From positions 2,294,001 through 2,358,000 of the forward strand of contig NZ_CP121446.1 of NCBI RefSeq assembly GCF_030643905.1: a stretch of 64,000 bases of DNA. Reading direction: 5' to 3'. Each line of letters opens with the position of its first letter. Within the stretch, counting starts at the first letter, position 1. The DNA comes from Flavobacterium sp. IMCC34852. Its GTDB lineage: Bacteria > Bacteroidota > Bacteroidia > Flavobacteriales > Flavobacteriaceae. A model generated the notes under the pieces. That model saw nothing but the letters and a program-made list of their open reading frames with translations, had not been told where the DNA came from and did no database searches. A program made the translations under genes and the position numbers. Below, one piece after another: positions 44,912 through 53,221 of the stretch.

Positions 44912-46642
44912 TTGAACGCTATCTTTCTTAAAAAACTAAAGTTTGAGGATCGAAAAGTTGTGCATTATACTTTATTAGTATGCATTATTCTTTTACAACT
45001 CATTGCTGTGCTAATTTGGTATAACGAAACCGCCAATGAAAACAAAATCGAAGCGTCTTTCGAAAGCATTGACCATGCCAACCAAGTTAATGGATTTACC
45101 GGTAAGGTAAACAATGCCATCATCCAATCGCAGGAGTCTTTTAACGATTACATCAGCACCAAAAATCCAAAAGCGTTAGACCGTTATTTGGGTTCGCTAA
45201 AAGTAACGAGTTCGTTGATAGACAGCTTGGCATTTACCACCAAAAACCATGAAGCTTTTAAAACCATTTTGGCCAAAAGAGATAAAGTAACAGCCGATAT
45301 TCTTCTCCTAAAATCGTCTATTGATTCGGTAATCAGCAGACAAATTCATCCCAACCATGAAGACGTTGTTGCGCCCTTCCGATTTGACCGTTTGAATTAT
45401 AATAAAGTGCTCGACAGTATTGATACCAATACTTCCATCAAGATTGACAGCATATCCAGAAAAGGCTTATTAGCCCGATTACTGGCAGCTTTTTCGGGTA
45501 AAATAGAAATCCAAAAAGAGCAGTTGAATACGGTGATTACCATGAAATACAAAGACAAAGTAAAAACCGGTACGCTCGAAGAACAAATGAAATACCTAAT
45601 TTCGACCAGTAACAAATATTATGCGGCGGAGTTTGGCAAACTGCAATCGGCTTTTCTCAACTTGAGAAAAAAAGACCTTGAGCTGGTTAAATTCAACACC
45701 GAATTACTGTTGCTGAGCCAAACCACACTGCCCTATTTTACCAATGCCGCCCAAGAATTAAAACTCAATAGTCAGCAGGATTTAAAAGACCAATTGGCAA
45801 CCAACAAAGCCATTAGAAATTATTCGATAGTAGCTGTTCTCTTTTTGATGTTTGTGGTGTCACTTATTTTGTTCGGATTTACACGCTTGGCTTTTGAGTA
45901 TGAAAAAAGATTGACTACTGCACAGGAAAAAATTCGACAAAGCCTCAACTTCAAAAATAGAATCATGGGAATGATCAGCCACGAGATTCGTTCACCGTTG
46001 AGTATTATCGCTATTTACAGTCAAAAGATAAGTGCAACGGTTAAAGACAATGAAATCAAAGAAACTTTTAATTCGGTACAATTTACCACCAATTCCTTGT
46101 TGCTGTTGTCTAATCAAATATTAGAATATTCCAAAGCTGAAAACCATCGCCTTACTTTAAAAAACAAAAACTTTTATCTTAAAACAGAGCTGGAGCAAAT
46201 CATCACCGCCATGACATCGCTGGTGGAAAGTAAAGGCAACAAACTAAAGCTGAGTTCAAATATGCAAACGGATTACGAAGTGTATTCAGACGTGGCTAAA
46301 ATGCACCAATTGTTTTATAATATTATAGGCAACGCCAACAAGTTTACCGAAAAAGGTTTGATAGAAGTTACTATTAACCAAAAAAATACTTCGGATTATG
46401 AAGTCAATTTGCAAGTAACCATTGAAGACAACGGCATAGGAATTGCGGCAGGTGATTTGGCCAATATCTTCGAATCCTATTACCAAGGTACTGTTTCCAA
46501 CAATGTCAATGATTTGGGTGTAGGTTTAGGATTAAACCTCTGCAAAGAAATTGTTGAACTCTTTGAAGGAAAAATTGAGGTTGAAAGTCAAGAAGGCCAA
46601 GGAACCAAAATAGTCTTTGATTTGGTTTTAAGTAAAGTTTAG
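44912..46642 (+). CDS. Membrane sensor histidine kinase (HisKA type)
   Basis: 576 aa. Start TTG at 44912 (MNAIFLKKLKFEDRK); no nearby in-frame ATG exists. Membrane helix about 20-42, a long helical extracytoplasmic sensor (45-300, helix-rich, CHASE3-like in appearance), a second helix about 305-328, a coiled linker, HisKA with phosphoacceptor H357 (MISHEIRSPLSI), and HATPase with N box GNANKFTEKGLIEV, G1 EDNGIGI and G2 GLGLNL. It is followed 53 bases later by a NarL-type regulator, its likely partner. Pairing of a HisKA kinase with a NarL regulator is unusual outside Bacteroidota. Confidence 0.9.
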   Translation: MNAIFLKKLKFEDRKVVHYTLLVCIILLQLIAVLIWYNETANENKIEASFESIDHANQVNGFTGKVNNAIIQSQESFNDYISTKNPKALDRYLGSLKVTSSLIDSLAFTTKNHEAFKTILAKRDKVTADILLLKSSIDSVISRQIHPNHEDVVAPFRFDRLNYNKVLDSIDTNTSIKIDSISRKGLLARLLAAFSGKIEIQKEQLNTVITMKYKDKVKTGTLEEQMKYLISTSNKYYAAEFGKLQSAFLNLRKKDLELVKFNTELLLLSQTTLPYFTNAAQELKLNSQQDLKDQLATNKAIRNYSIVAVLFLMFVVSLILFGFTRLAFEYEKRLTTAQEKIRQSLNFKNRIMGMISHEIRSPLSIIAIYSQKISATVKDNEIKETFNSVQFTTNSLLLLSNQILEYSKAENHRLTLKNKNFYLKTELEQIITAMTSLVESKGNKLKLSSNMQTDYEVYSDVAKMHQLFYNIIGNANKFTEKGLIEVTINQKNTSDYEVNLQVTIEDNGIGIAAGDLANIFESYYQGTVSNNVNDLGVGLGLNLCKEIVELFEGKIEVESQEGQGTKIVFDLVLSKV

Positions 46643-46695
46643 CATGCTCATTAATCAATATAAAGAAAAATCCAATAACGCAATGTACCCTTAAA

Positions 46696-47334
46696 ATGAA
46701 GCCAACACAAAATTTCACTTTTCTAATTGCAGACGATCACAGCATTGTTAGACAAGGCGTTTCTTTATTAATTAAAGAATTGTTTTTTAATGCTAAAATT
46801 CACCAGGCCGGCAATTTTAAAGATACCTTGAAAATTCTTCGAGAAACCAAAATTGATTTGCTCGTATTAGACATCAATTTTCCGGATGGCAACAGTTTAA
46901 ATATTATAGCCGAAACCAAGAATATCCAACCCAATATTAAAATACTGATATTTTCAGCCTATGACGAAGACATTTACGCCTTGCGTTATTTGAATGCCGG
47001 TGCTTCGGGTTATTTGAACAAAGGCAGCAGCGAAGAAGAAATGAAACTCGCCTTGAGAAGCATGATGGTTTCGGGTAAATACATCACCCAAAATATCAAA
47101 GACCGCATACTCGATTCTTACATCTCTAAAAAACCCATCAATCCATTAGAATTACTGTCTAACAGAGAAGTCGAAGTAGCACGATTACTCATCAAAGGCT
47201 ATGGCAACATGGAAATTGCCGAATACTTGAATGTAAAAAAATCAACAGTCAGCACTTTTAAAAACAGAATTTTTGAAAAACTCGAGATTGACAATCTGGC
47301 CGATTTGATTGATTTCTTTCAGTTGTACAATTAA
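46696..47334 (+). CDS. NarL/LuxR-type response regulator
   Basis: 212 aa. Receiver domain (1-125) with acidic pocket DD (13-14), phosphoacceptor D59 in LLVLDINFPDGN, and the conserved Lys in NKGSS. The C-terminal LuxR helix-turn-helix (about 148-205) reads LSNREVEVARLLIKGYG, then KKSTVSTFKNRIFEKLEI. Such regulators bind short inverted repeats as dimers. Two copies of TGTAGAA-N4-TTCTACA flank the kinase-regulator pair and are the natural candidate targets; this is inference. Transcribed with the upstream kinase. Confidence 0.92.
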   Translation: MKPTQNFTFLIADDHSIVRQGVSLLIKELFFNAKIHQAGNFKDTLKILRETKIDLLVLDINFPDGNSLNIIAETKNIQPNIKILIFSAYDEDIYALRYLNAGASGYLNKGSSEEEMKLALRSMMVSGKYITQNIKDRILDSYISKKPINPLELLSNREVEVARLLIKGYGNMEIAEYLNVKKSTVSTFKNRIFEKLEIDNLADLIDFFQLYN

Positions 47335-47387
47335 AATGACCTTGTTGTTTTGAGTTTAAAAGCCGATTGAATTATGTAACCGAATCC

Positions 47388-47418
47388 AAAAAAGCGACTT
47401 TAAAAAGTCGCTTTTTTT
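47388..47418 (+). terminator. Terminator after the response regulator
   Basis: AGCGACTT / AAGTCGCT stem, 4-base loop, long T-run. The T-run touches the second palindrome. Confidence 0.88.
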
Positions 47419-47435
47419 GTAGAAGCAATTCTACA
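47418..47435. promoter_or_regulatory. Second copy of the palindrome: TGTAGAA-GCAA-TTCTACA
   Basis: Same 7-bp arms and 4-base spacer as 44751-44768. An additional half-site TTCTACAG lies at 47451-47458. The exact TAnnTTTG box at 47479 starts 61 bases after the palindrome start, as at the first copy. Confidence 0.6.
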
Positions 47436-47478
47436 CTAAACCCTTGCCTATTCTACAGAAAACAACTTTTCATTGGTT

Positions 47479-47486
47479 TAAATTTG
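47479..47486 (+). promoter_or_regulatory. TAnnTTTG box upstream of the DUF4870-like gene
   Basis: TAAATTTG, exact match. It would drive a transcript with an about 180-base leader reaching the gene at 47671. Confidence 0.55.
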
Positions 47487-47559
47487 CCTAAAGATTGAAA
47501 GCAAAAAAGTTTTCATAAACTTAGGTTTAAATCAAAAATAATCAGGGTTAGTTTAAATA

Positions 47560-47658
47560 ATGATTGTGGGTGTCCTTAAAATCCTGTTGGCTTACTATTG
47601 CCCCAAACAAAAAATAGGTCAATGGGATTTATTAAGGATAAAAAAACTAACTCCGTAG
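47560..47658 (+). CDS. Possible 32-codon small ORF
   Basis: ATG to TAG, 32 aa with a hydrophobic start (MIVGVLKILLAYY) and a basic end (LLRIKKLTP). It lies on the predicted transcript from 47490 and stops 12 bases before the DUF4870-like start. No ribosome site or known family; it may be chance. The rest of 47335-47670 is non-coding and carries the terminator, palindrome and promoter listed separately. Confidence 0.2.
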   Translation: MIVGVLKILLAYYCPKQKIGQWDLLRIKKLTP

Positions 47659-47670
47659 CATTTGAAGACA

Positions 47671-48003
47671 ATGATGCACAAAAAAACCGTTTCAGTAATT
47701 AGCTATTTGACTATAATAGGTTGGATAATAGCTTTTGTAAACTATCGAAAAGGTGCCAAATCATCTTTGGCTAAGTTCCATTTAGAACAATCATTCGGAT
47801 TAGCCATAATGGTAATCATGACCAATATTTTAATGACTATACCCATTTATTTTGACTCTTTCTTTATTCTATTATTAATTATTAACAACATGGGATTGGT
47901 TATACTTTGGATTGCCGGATTAATAAGTGCCTACTATGGTGTGAGACTGCCATTGCCATTTATTGGATTTTATTTCAAAGATAAATTCCGCTTTATCCAA
48001 TAA
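47671..48003 (+). CDS. DUF4870-like small membrane protein
   Basis: About 110 aa from the tandem ATG at 47671/47674; an in-frame TTG at 47662 is possible. Three hydrophobic segments (about 5-22, 45-65, 68-95). AKFHLEQSFGLAIMV matches the Hx2Q pattern after the first loop of DUF4870/TIC20-type small membrane proteins. Function unknown. It lies downstream of the second palindrome and promoter box, so it is probably a target of the neighbouring NarL-type regulator. The next gene follows after 34 bases. Confidence 0.65.
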   Translation: MMHKKTVSVISYLTIIGWIIAFVNYRKGAKSSLAKFHLEQSFGLAIMVIMTNILMTIPIYFDSFFILLLIINNMGLVILWIAGLISAYYGVRLPLPFIGFYFKDKFRFIQ

Positions 48004-48037
48004 AGTTAACCATCCCATTTTTTTATAAAGTCTCCTT

Positions 48038-48427
48038 ATGATTGACCAAATTAACAAACTGATTCAAATAAACCTACTGCTTTTTTTATATGCCAAACAC
48101 AAACCTGTGAAACTGCAGGATTTCAAAAATCACGATGGAAACCCGCTACCCGGCGCAAAAATGTTAGCCGAAATTATGCAACAAAAAGAATTGATAAAAA
48201 ACTATTCGGAAAAAGAGTTTTGTTACGAGTTGACCGAATTGGGAAAATACATCGCCGAAAGCGGTGGCTGGCTAAACCATGTAGAAAAACTAAAAATGGT
48301 AAAACCTTTCCCTCTATCAAATACAAATTCAAAAGCTAAAAAAACAGTCCGAAAACTGAATAAAGTACTAATCATAGCCGGAATTCTCATCCTATTGCTG
48401 AGTTGTTTGATTGTTTCTAGCATCTAA
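48038..48427 (+). CDS. Small protein with winged-helix-like body and C-terminal membrane anchor
   Basis: 129 aa. Residues 1-90 are helical with a possible winged-helix look (MLAEIMQQKELIKNY, then CYELTELGKYIAESGGW), followed by a basic linker and a single C-terminal hydrophobic helix (KVLIIAGILILLLSCLIVSS). A tail-anchored cytoplasmic domain is the most natural reading. I know no family for it. It is 34 bases after the DUF4870-like gene, so likely in the same transcript, which ends at the terminator at 48474. Confidence 0.6.
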   Translation: MIDQINKLIQINLLLFLYAKHKPVKLQDFKNHDGNPLPGAKMLAEIMQQKELIKNYSEKEFCYELTELGKYIAESGGWLNHVEKLKMVKPFPLSNTNSKAKKTVRKLNKVLIIAGILILLLSCLIVSSI

Positions 48428-48473
48428 TTCCCTGCTTGCCCTTAAAATCAAAATAATTAATCTGCCTTAATAA

Positions 48474-48509
48474 AGCTCTGATAGCCTACACTATCGGGGC
48501 TTTTTTTTT
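48474..48509 (+). terminator. Terminator after the tail-anchored protein gene
   Basis: AGCTCTGATAG / CTATCGGGGCT stem (with G-U pairs), then T9. Confidence 0.8.
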
Positions 48510-48593
48510 AAACAGTTAGGTTACAGAATAAACTTCTTGTTCAAAACATTCCAACATTTTCCTATCTTAGCCATAACTAAAAACCATACTTGT

Positions 48594-49010
48594 ATGAAAA
48601 CCCCATTCCTACTCTTAGTCTTTTTTTTGGCGATGACTTCCGCGCAAGGCCAAACGATTGATGAAACCTTAATTACAGGCAAATGGAAAGTAAAAAAAGC
48701 CACTGCGCTTAAAAATGCCGACAAACCCGAAACCAAAGAACTGGTTACCGGTTTTCAAAAAGCTACTTATCACTTCAATGCCGACCATAGCTTTACTTTT
48801 GAGACTAAAAGCAACACCAAAATGATGCAACAACTTGAAAAATTGTTTCAAAACAATCAGTGGATTTTTGACAAAAAGAAAAAACAAATTAAGGTCGGGC
48901 TCAAAAAAGAAGGGTATTCCAATATTCTGTTTTTGATTAGTGTGAAGGATAAAAAAATTATTTTTCTGATTGATGACGCTCAGATTGAGTTGGTAATGAA
49001 AAAGAGTTAA
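48594..49010 (+). CDS. Secreted lipocalin-like small protein
   Basis: 138 aa from the ATG at 48594, which opens the signal peptide MKTPFLLLVFFLAMTSAQG; an upstream in-frame ATG would disrupt it. The mature part (TIDETLITGKWKVKKATAL, FNADHSFTFETKSN, NNQWIFDKKKKQIKV) looks like a lipocalin-like small beta-barrel of the kind common in Bacteroidota (GxW at the first strand). Ligand unknown. It lies 17 bases before a membrane-tethered LuxR gene. Confidence 0.6.
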   Translation: MKTPFLLLVFFLAMTSAQGQTIDETLITGKWKVKKATALKNADKPETKELVTGFQKATYHFNADHSFTFETKSNTKMMQQLEKLFQNNQWIFDKKKKQIKVGLKKEGYSNILFLISVKDKKIIFLIDDAQIELVMKKS

Positions 49011-49027
49011 AACAGCATATCGTTATT

Positions 49028-49504
49028 TTGAACAAATTAAAACCATATAAAGAAATACTTAGCTATGCCATAGTAATGACAGTATTACTTTTGTTACTTC
49101 GTTGGCTGGAGTTTCGCTTTTTAATTTTAGAAAACCAATACGAAATATACATCGGACTCATCTCTATATTCTTCTTGCTTTTCGGAATTTGGCTTTCCAA
49201 CAAAGTCACCAAACCTAAAATTAAAACCATCATCATTGAAAAAGAAGTACGAGTGCCTACCTCTGATTTTATGTTAAACGAAACCGAATTACAACAACGA
49301 AACATCAGCAAACGCGAACTCGAAGTACTGACTTTAATGGCGCAAGGTCTGAGCAATCAGGAAATCGCCGAGCAACTGTTTGTTTCCCTTAACACCATCA
49401 AAACCCACAGCGCCAAACTCTTCGAAAAACTAGAAGCCAAGCGCCGAACGCAAGCTATAGAAACCGCTAAAAAGCTGCAATTATTGCCTCCTACTTTAGG
49501 ATGA
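49028..49504 (+). CDS. Membrane-tethered LuxR-type transcription regulator
   Basis: 158 aa. Start TTG at 49028, 18 bases after the previous stop; no in-frame ATG precedes the membrane part. Two membrane helices (about 10-28 and 40-58) are followed by a linker and a LuxR helix-turn-helix (about 92-150: ISKRELEVLTLMAQGLSNQEIAEQL, shown here by its pattern E-L-E-V-L then SLNTIKTHSAKLFEKL). There is no receiver domain. It is followed by a DUF4199 membrane protein, a pairing repeatedly seen in Bacteroidota; DUF4199 could be the sensor. Regulatory target unknown. Confidence 0.85.
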   Translation: MNKLKPYKEILSYAIVMTVLLLLLRWLEFRFLILENQYEIYIGLISIFFLLFGIWLSNKVTKPKIKTIIIEKEVRVPTSDFMLNETELQQRNISKRELEVLTLMAQGLSNQEIAEQLFVSLNTIKTHSAKLFEKLEAKRRTQAIETAKKLQLLPPTLG

Positions 49505-49585
49505 TTTTAAAAATTTCACCCAAAAGGATGAGCGGAAAAACAGCACAAATACTAACCTTTGTAACCTAATCAAAACTTTACTATT

Positions 49586-50134
49586 ATGAAAAACACTATT
49601 ATCAAATACGGTGTAATCGGCGGACTGATTGTAAGCGTATTTATGGGAATCGGAGCGGCTGTTTATAGTTATAATCCCAAATACGATTTGGGCATGGTTT
49701 TCGGTTTTGCCGGAATGTTAGTAGCCTATACCTTTGTCTTTTTGGGCGTGAAAAACTTTCGCGACAAGCAAAACGGTGGATTTATCAGCTTTGGAAAAGC
49801 TTTTAAAGTAGGCCTATTGATGTCCTTAATCACTGCCACTATTTACGTGGGGATTTGGGTGATAGAACACCATTATTTATATCCTGATTTCATGGAAAAA
49901 TATTCCCAAGCCGAGATACAAAAATTGGAAAAAGAAGGATTGACGGCGGCGGAATTCAAAATTCAAAAGGACAGAATATTGTATTTTAAAGAACTCTATA
50001 AAAGCACCATTTGGGTTATCCTTTTTACTTACATGGAAATTATGGTTCCAATTGGTTTGCTTGTCCCTGTTATCAGTGCGGCCATTTTAAAAAGAAAACC
50101 ATCGGCTCAAGCCTCACCGAAGGAAACTGAATAG
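49586..50134 (+). CDS. DUF4199 family membrane protein
   Basis: 182 aa with four membrane helices (about 7-27, 36-54, 70-92, 137-165). The family hallmark is GVKNFRDKQNGGFISFGKAFKVGL, followed by an extracytoplasmic loop. Function unknown. Its constant neighbour in this window and in other Bacteroidota is a LuxR-type membrane regulator, here 81 bases upstream. A short spacer separates them, so co-transcription is likely. A clear terminator follows. Confidence 0.85.
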   Translation: MKNTIIKYGVIGGLIVSVFMGIGAAVYSYNPKYDLGMVFGFAGMLVAYTFVFLGVKNFRDKQNGGFISFGKAFKVGLLMSLITATIYVGIWVIEHHYLYPDFMEKYSQAEIQKLEKEGLTAAEFKIQKDRILYFKELYKSTIWVILFTYMEIMVPIGLLVPVISAAILKRKPSAQASPKETE

Positions 50135-50166
50135 TACTGCTTTCCTGTAAAGTTAAAATGATCCTC

Positions 50167-50190
50167 TCCTCAGTGTGAGGATTTTTTTTA
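50167..50190 (+). terminator. Terminator after the DUF4199 gene
   Basis: TCCTCA-GTG-TGAGGA stem and a T-run. Confidence 0.8.
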
Positions 50191-50213
50191 TATTTATATT
50201 TCAAAATTAAAAT

Positions 50214-50606
50214 ATGAATCCCGATATTCAAAACTACAATAACGCTCAAGAGCCTGAATACCAAGATATTTGTCACAAATTGGCAGCAATCATTCTTAAA
50301 AATCTGCCCGAAGCGGAACACAAAATATGGCACGCCCATCCGGTATGGTTTTTAGACGGTAATCCAATTGTAGGTTATGACAAATTAAAAGCCGGTTTGC
50401 GTTTGATGTTTTGGAGTGGCGTCACTTTTGAAGAAAAAAATCTAAAACCCGGAAGCGGCAAATTTAAAGATGCTTCCATTACGTATACAACCATTGACCA
50501 AATCAATATTGAAGACGTAGAACGTTGGCTTCAAAAATCAAAAGAAATTCAATGGGATTATAAAAACATCATCAAGCGAAAAGGCGTTTTAGAACGTTTG
50601 AAATGA
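50214..50606 (+). CDS. DUF1801 (YdhG-like) domain protein
   Basis: 130 aa cytoplasmic protein. The segment ILKNLPEAEHKIWHAHPVWFLDGNPIVGYDKLKAG and later FWSG match the DUF1801 fold, a small alpha/beta domain of unknown biochemical role found across bacteria. The protein ends with a basic helix (IIKRKGVLERLK). The ATG at 50214 follows a terminator directly and precedes the GH32 gene by 46 bases. No link to fructan use is evident. Confidence 0.75.
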   Translation: MNPDIQNYNNAQEPEYQDICHKLAAIILKNLPEAEHKIWHAHPVWFLDGNPIVGYDKLKAGLRLMFWSGVTFEEKNLKPGSGKFKDASITYTTIDQINIEDVERWLQKSKEIQWDYKNIIKRKGVLERLK

Positions 50607-50652
50607 TTGTTAACAATAATGAATTTTTTAACTATTTACTGAAACACTATAA

Positions 50653-52143
50653 ATGAAAAATAAACTACTATTAATTTGGATTTTTCTATGCCAAATAAGT
50701 TTCGGACAAACACCAAAAAGCTACACCGAACCCTATCGACCTCAATTTCACTTTACGCCTCCAGCCAAATGGATGAATGATCCCAACGGATTGGTGTATC
50801 TAAACGGCAAATACCATTTGTTTTACCAATACTATCCCGAAGATATCGTTTGGGGTCCAATGCATTGGGGACATGCCGAAAGTACCGATTTATTACATTG
50901 GAAACATTTGCCCGTTGCTTTGTATCCCGACAAGTTGGGTTGGATATTTTCGGGCAGTGCCGTGATCGACAAAAATAATACCGCCGGTTTTGGAAAAAAT
51001 GCCATGATAGCCATTTATACCTACCACAACGACGAAATTTGGAAAGCCGGAAAAAAAAATACCGAAAGCCAAGCCATTGCTTACAGCACTGACGAAGGCA
51101 AAACTTGGACAAAATACAAAGACAATCCCGTGTTAAATAACTCGGGCGAACAGGATTTCAGAGACCCGAAAGTTTTTTGGCACGAGGAAACTTCTAAATG
51201 GATTATGACTTTAGCCGTAGGCGATAAAATCAAGTTATTCTCTTCTCCCAATTTAAAAGAATGGCAGGAAGAAAGCACTTTTAAGCCAAAAGACGATGAC
51301 TCTAATTTAGGAGTTTGGGAATGTCCCGATTTGTTTCCGATTAAAATAAAGTCTAATGGAGAAACTTATTGGGTAATGATTGTTAACCATGGTGATAAAG
51401 CACCTAATGGCGGTTCGGGCACACGCTATTTTATAGGCGATTTTGACGGCAAAAAGTTTACCGAAATCCAAAAAGCCCTTTGGTTAGACTATGGGACCGA
51501 TTATTACGCGACCGTAACTTTCTCTAATGTTCCCAATGACAAAAAAATCGTTTTGGGTTGGATGAGCAATTGGCAATATGCGACTAAAGTCCCGACAGAA
51601 GTTTGGCGCAGCGCTATGACTTTGCCCAGAGAACTCAATCTGATCAAACAAAAAGAAGGCTATCGACTGACCCAAAATATGATTCCGCAATTTGACGCTT
51701 TGACCAAATCGGTATTTGAACAGGAAAAAGTGGTTACGCCATTTGAAAAAACCGAAATCGATTTATCCCAAGCGGAAGTCAATTTTACTATGGAAGGCGG
51801 AACAGATGTGATAATTTCTTTGTCAAACATCAATGGCGAACTATTTACCATAGCCATCGCCGGTGATATCGTTGTAACGGACCGAAGCAATTCGGGGAAG
51901 TCGGATTTTCATGAAACTTTTACCGCCAAACCACAAGTGATGCCGCTTGGTGAAGACAAAATAAATGAAGTTCAACTCATTTTGGACAAATCATCCATAG
52001 AAATTTTATTGAATGGTGGAAAATATTCGATGACCAATTTGTTTTTCCCTACTGAGCAGTTTTCTATTTTAAAAATCATCAGTAAAGACGATAAACCTTT
52101 ACAAAATCTAAAAATAAAATCTGTTGCCCGAACTTGGGACTAA
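50653..52143 (+). CDS. Secreted glycoside hydrolase family 32 (fructanase/levanase/invertase)
   Basis: 496 aa. Signal peptide MKNKLLLIWIFLCQISFGQ. The GH32 catalytic triad is intact: nucleophile D43 in KWMNDPNGLVYL, transition-state D171 in DFRDPKV, acid/base E223 in WECPDLF. A five-bladed propeller (about 30-345) and a C-terminal beta-sandwich (about 360-496) complete the fold. It should release fructose from levan, inulin or sucrose; which one cannot be told by eye. A fructokinase gene follows, and the remnant of a sugar transporter lies between. Confidence 0.93.
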   Translation: MKNKLLLIWIFLCQISFGQTPKSYTEPYRPQFHFTPPAKWMNDPNGLVYLNGKYHLFYQYYPEDIVWGPMHWGHAESTDLLHWKHLPVALYPDKLGWIFSGSAVIDKNNTAGFGKNAMIAIYTYHNDEIWKAGKKNTESQAIAYSTDEGKTWTKYKDNPVLNNSGEQDFRDPKVFWHEETSKWIMTLAVGDKIKLFSSPNLKEWQEESTFKPKDDDSNLGVWECPDLFPIKIKSNGETYWVMIVNHGDKAPNGGSGTRYFIGDFDGKKFTEIQKALWLDYGTDYYATVTFSNVPNDKKIVLGWMSNWQYATKVPTEVWRSAMTLPRELNLIKQKEGYRLTQNMIPQFDALTKSVFEQEKVVTPFEKTEIDLSQAEVNFTMEGGTDVIISLSNINGELFTIAIAGDIVVTDRSNSGKSDFHETFTAKPQVMPLGEDKINEVQLILDKSSIEILLNGGKYSMTNLFFPTEQFSILKIISKDDKPLQNLKIKSVARTWD

Positions 52144-52179
52144 AACACCTAACTTCTTACCAATCTGATCATGGTTTGA

Positions 52180-52266
52180 CAACTGTTTTGGGTGATGTTC
52201 AAAATGCCTGAAACCATAGGAGAAACACAAGAGAATTTAGCCGAAAGCTTATCTAACAAAGAATAG
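52180..52266 (+). pseudogene. C-terminal relic of an MFS sugar transporter
   Basis: Between the GH32 stop and the fructokinase start an open stretch reads QLFWVMFKMPETIGETQENL, the end of the last membrane helix and the PET-G-x-[ST]-x-E tail typical of sugar porters. Only about 28 residues survive; a stop (TGA, 52177-52179) and TAA further upstream interrupt the frame, and no other transporter sequence is seen. TAG at 52264-52266 is one base before the next ATG, the spacing of an intact operon. Probable internal deletion of the transporter gene. Confidence 0.6.
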
Positions 52267-52267
52267 T

Positions 52268-53167
52268 ATGAACAAGAAATTAGTTTGCTTTGGCGAAGTA
52301 TTATGGGATGTGTTGCCTACCGGAAAAATTGCAGGCGGCGCACCGATGAATGTTTCCATACGCTTGCAATCCTTAGGGATTGATACAAAAATGATTTCTA
52401 AAATCGGTGATGATGCTTTGGGCAAAGAACTCTTGAACATTATTAAAGAAAAAAACGTCGATACTTCTTTGATTCAAATCGATGATAAATTAGCTACCGG
52501 AGAAGTTTTGGTGACTTTAGATGCTAAAGGAAGTGCTTCTTATGACATTGTGTATCCTTCGGCTTGGGACAAAATTGAAATCAGTGATGACAATTTAAAA
52601 GTCGTTAAAGAAGCCGATGCCTTAATCTTTGGTTCCTTGGCTTGTCGCGATACGGTTTCAAAAACCACACTTTTGACGTTATTGGAAAATGCCCGTTACA
52701 AAATCTTTGATGTCAATATTCGACCGCCGTTTTACTCTATTGATTTTTTGGAACAAATGATGAAACTGGCGGATTTCATTAAGTTAAATGATGATGAATT
52801 GTTTGAGGTCGCTCACGCTTTGGGTTCGAACAGTGACACCATTGAAGACCACATTCTCTTCTTATCCGAACTAACCAATACCAATACCATTTGTGTAACT
52901 AAAGGTAAAGATGGTGCAGTTTTATATATTGATAATCAATTTTTTAACCATAATGGATTTAAAGTTAAAGTTGCCGATACTATAGGTGCAGGAGACAGTT
53001 TTTTAGCCGCTTTACTTTCTAAAGTATTGTATACAAAAGACTATCCGGAAGCGGTTACTTTTGGTTGTGCCGTAGGTGCTTTGGTGGCTTCTCATAAAGG
53101 AGCCAATCCAGAAGTTTCAAGACAAGATATTCAGTTTTTATTGAATAACCAAACCCTAAATTCATAA
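52268..53167 (+). CDS. PfkB-family sugar kinase, probable fructokinase
   Basis: 299 aa ribokinase-fold enzyme. The N-terminal signature GEVLWDVLPTGKIAGGAPMNV and the C-terminal ATP and anion-hole motif DTIGAGDSFLAALL (catalytic Asp in GAGD) are complete. The GAPMNV start is typical of bacterial fructokinases, and the GH32 gene upstream makes fructose the likely substrate. Cytoplasmic. It begins one base after the transporter relic. No SusC/SusD pair is present in the window. Confidence 0.9.
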   Translation: MNKKLVCFGEVLWDVLPTGKIAGGAPMNVSIRLQSLGIDTKMISKIGDDALGKELLNIIKEKNVDTSLIQIDDKLATGEVLVTLDAKGSASYDIVYPSAWDKIEISDDNLKVVKEADALIFGSLACRDTVSKTTLLTLLENARYKIFDVNIRPPFYSIDFLEQMMKLADFIKLNDDELFEVAHALGSNSDTIEDHILFLSELTNTNTICVTKGKDGAVLYIDNQFFNHNGFKVKVADTIGAGDSFLAALLSKVLYTKDYPEAVTFGCAVGALVASHKGANPEVSRQDIQFLLNNQTLNS

Positions 53168-53221
53168 CTAATTAATATTTTTCTTATTATTGGTAAAGAA
53201 TTAATTCTTAAAATATCCTTT

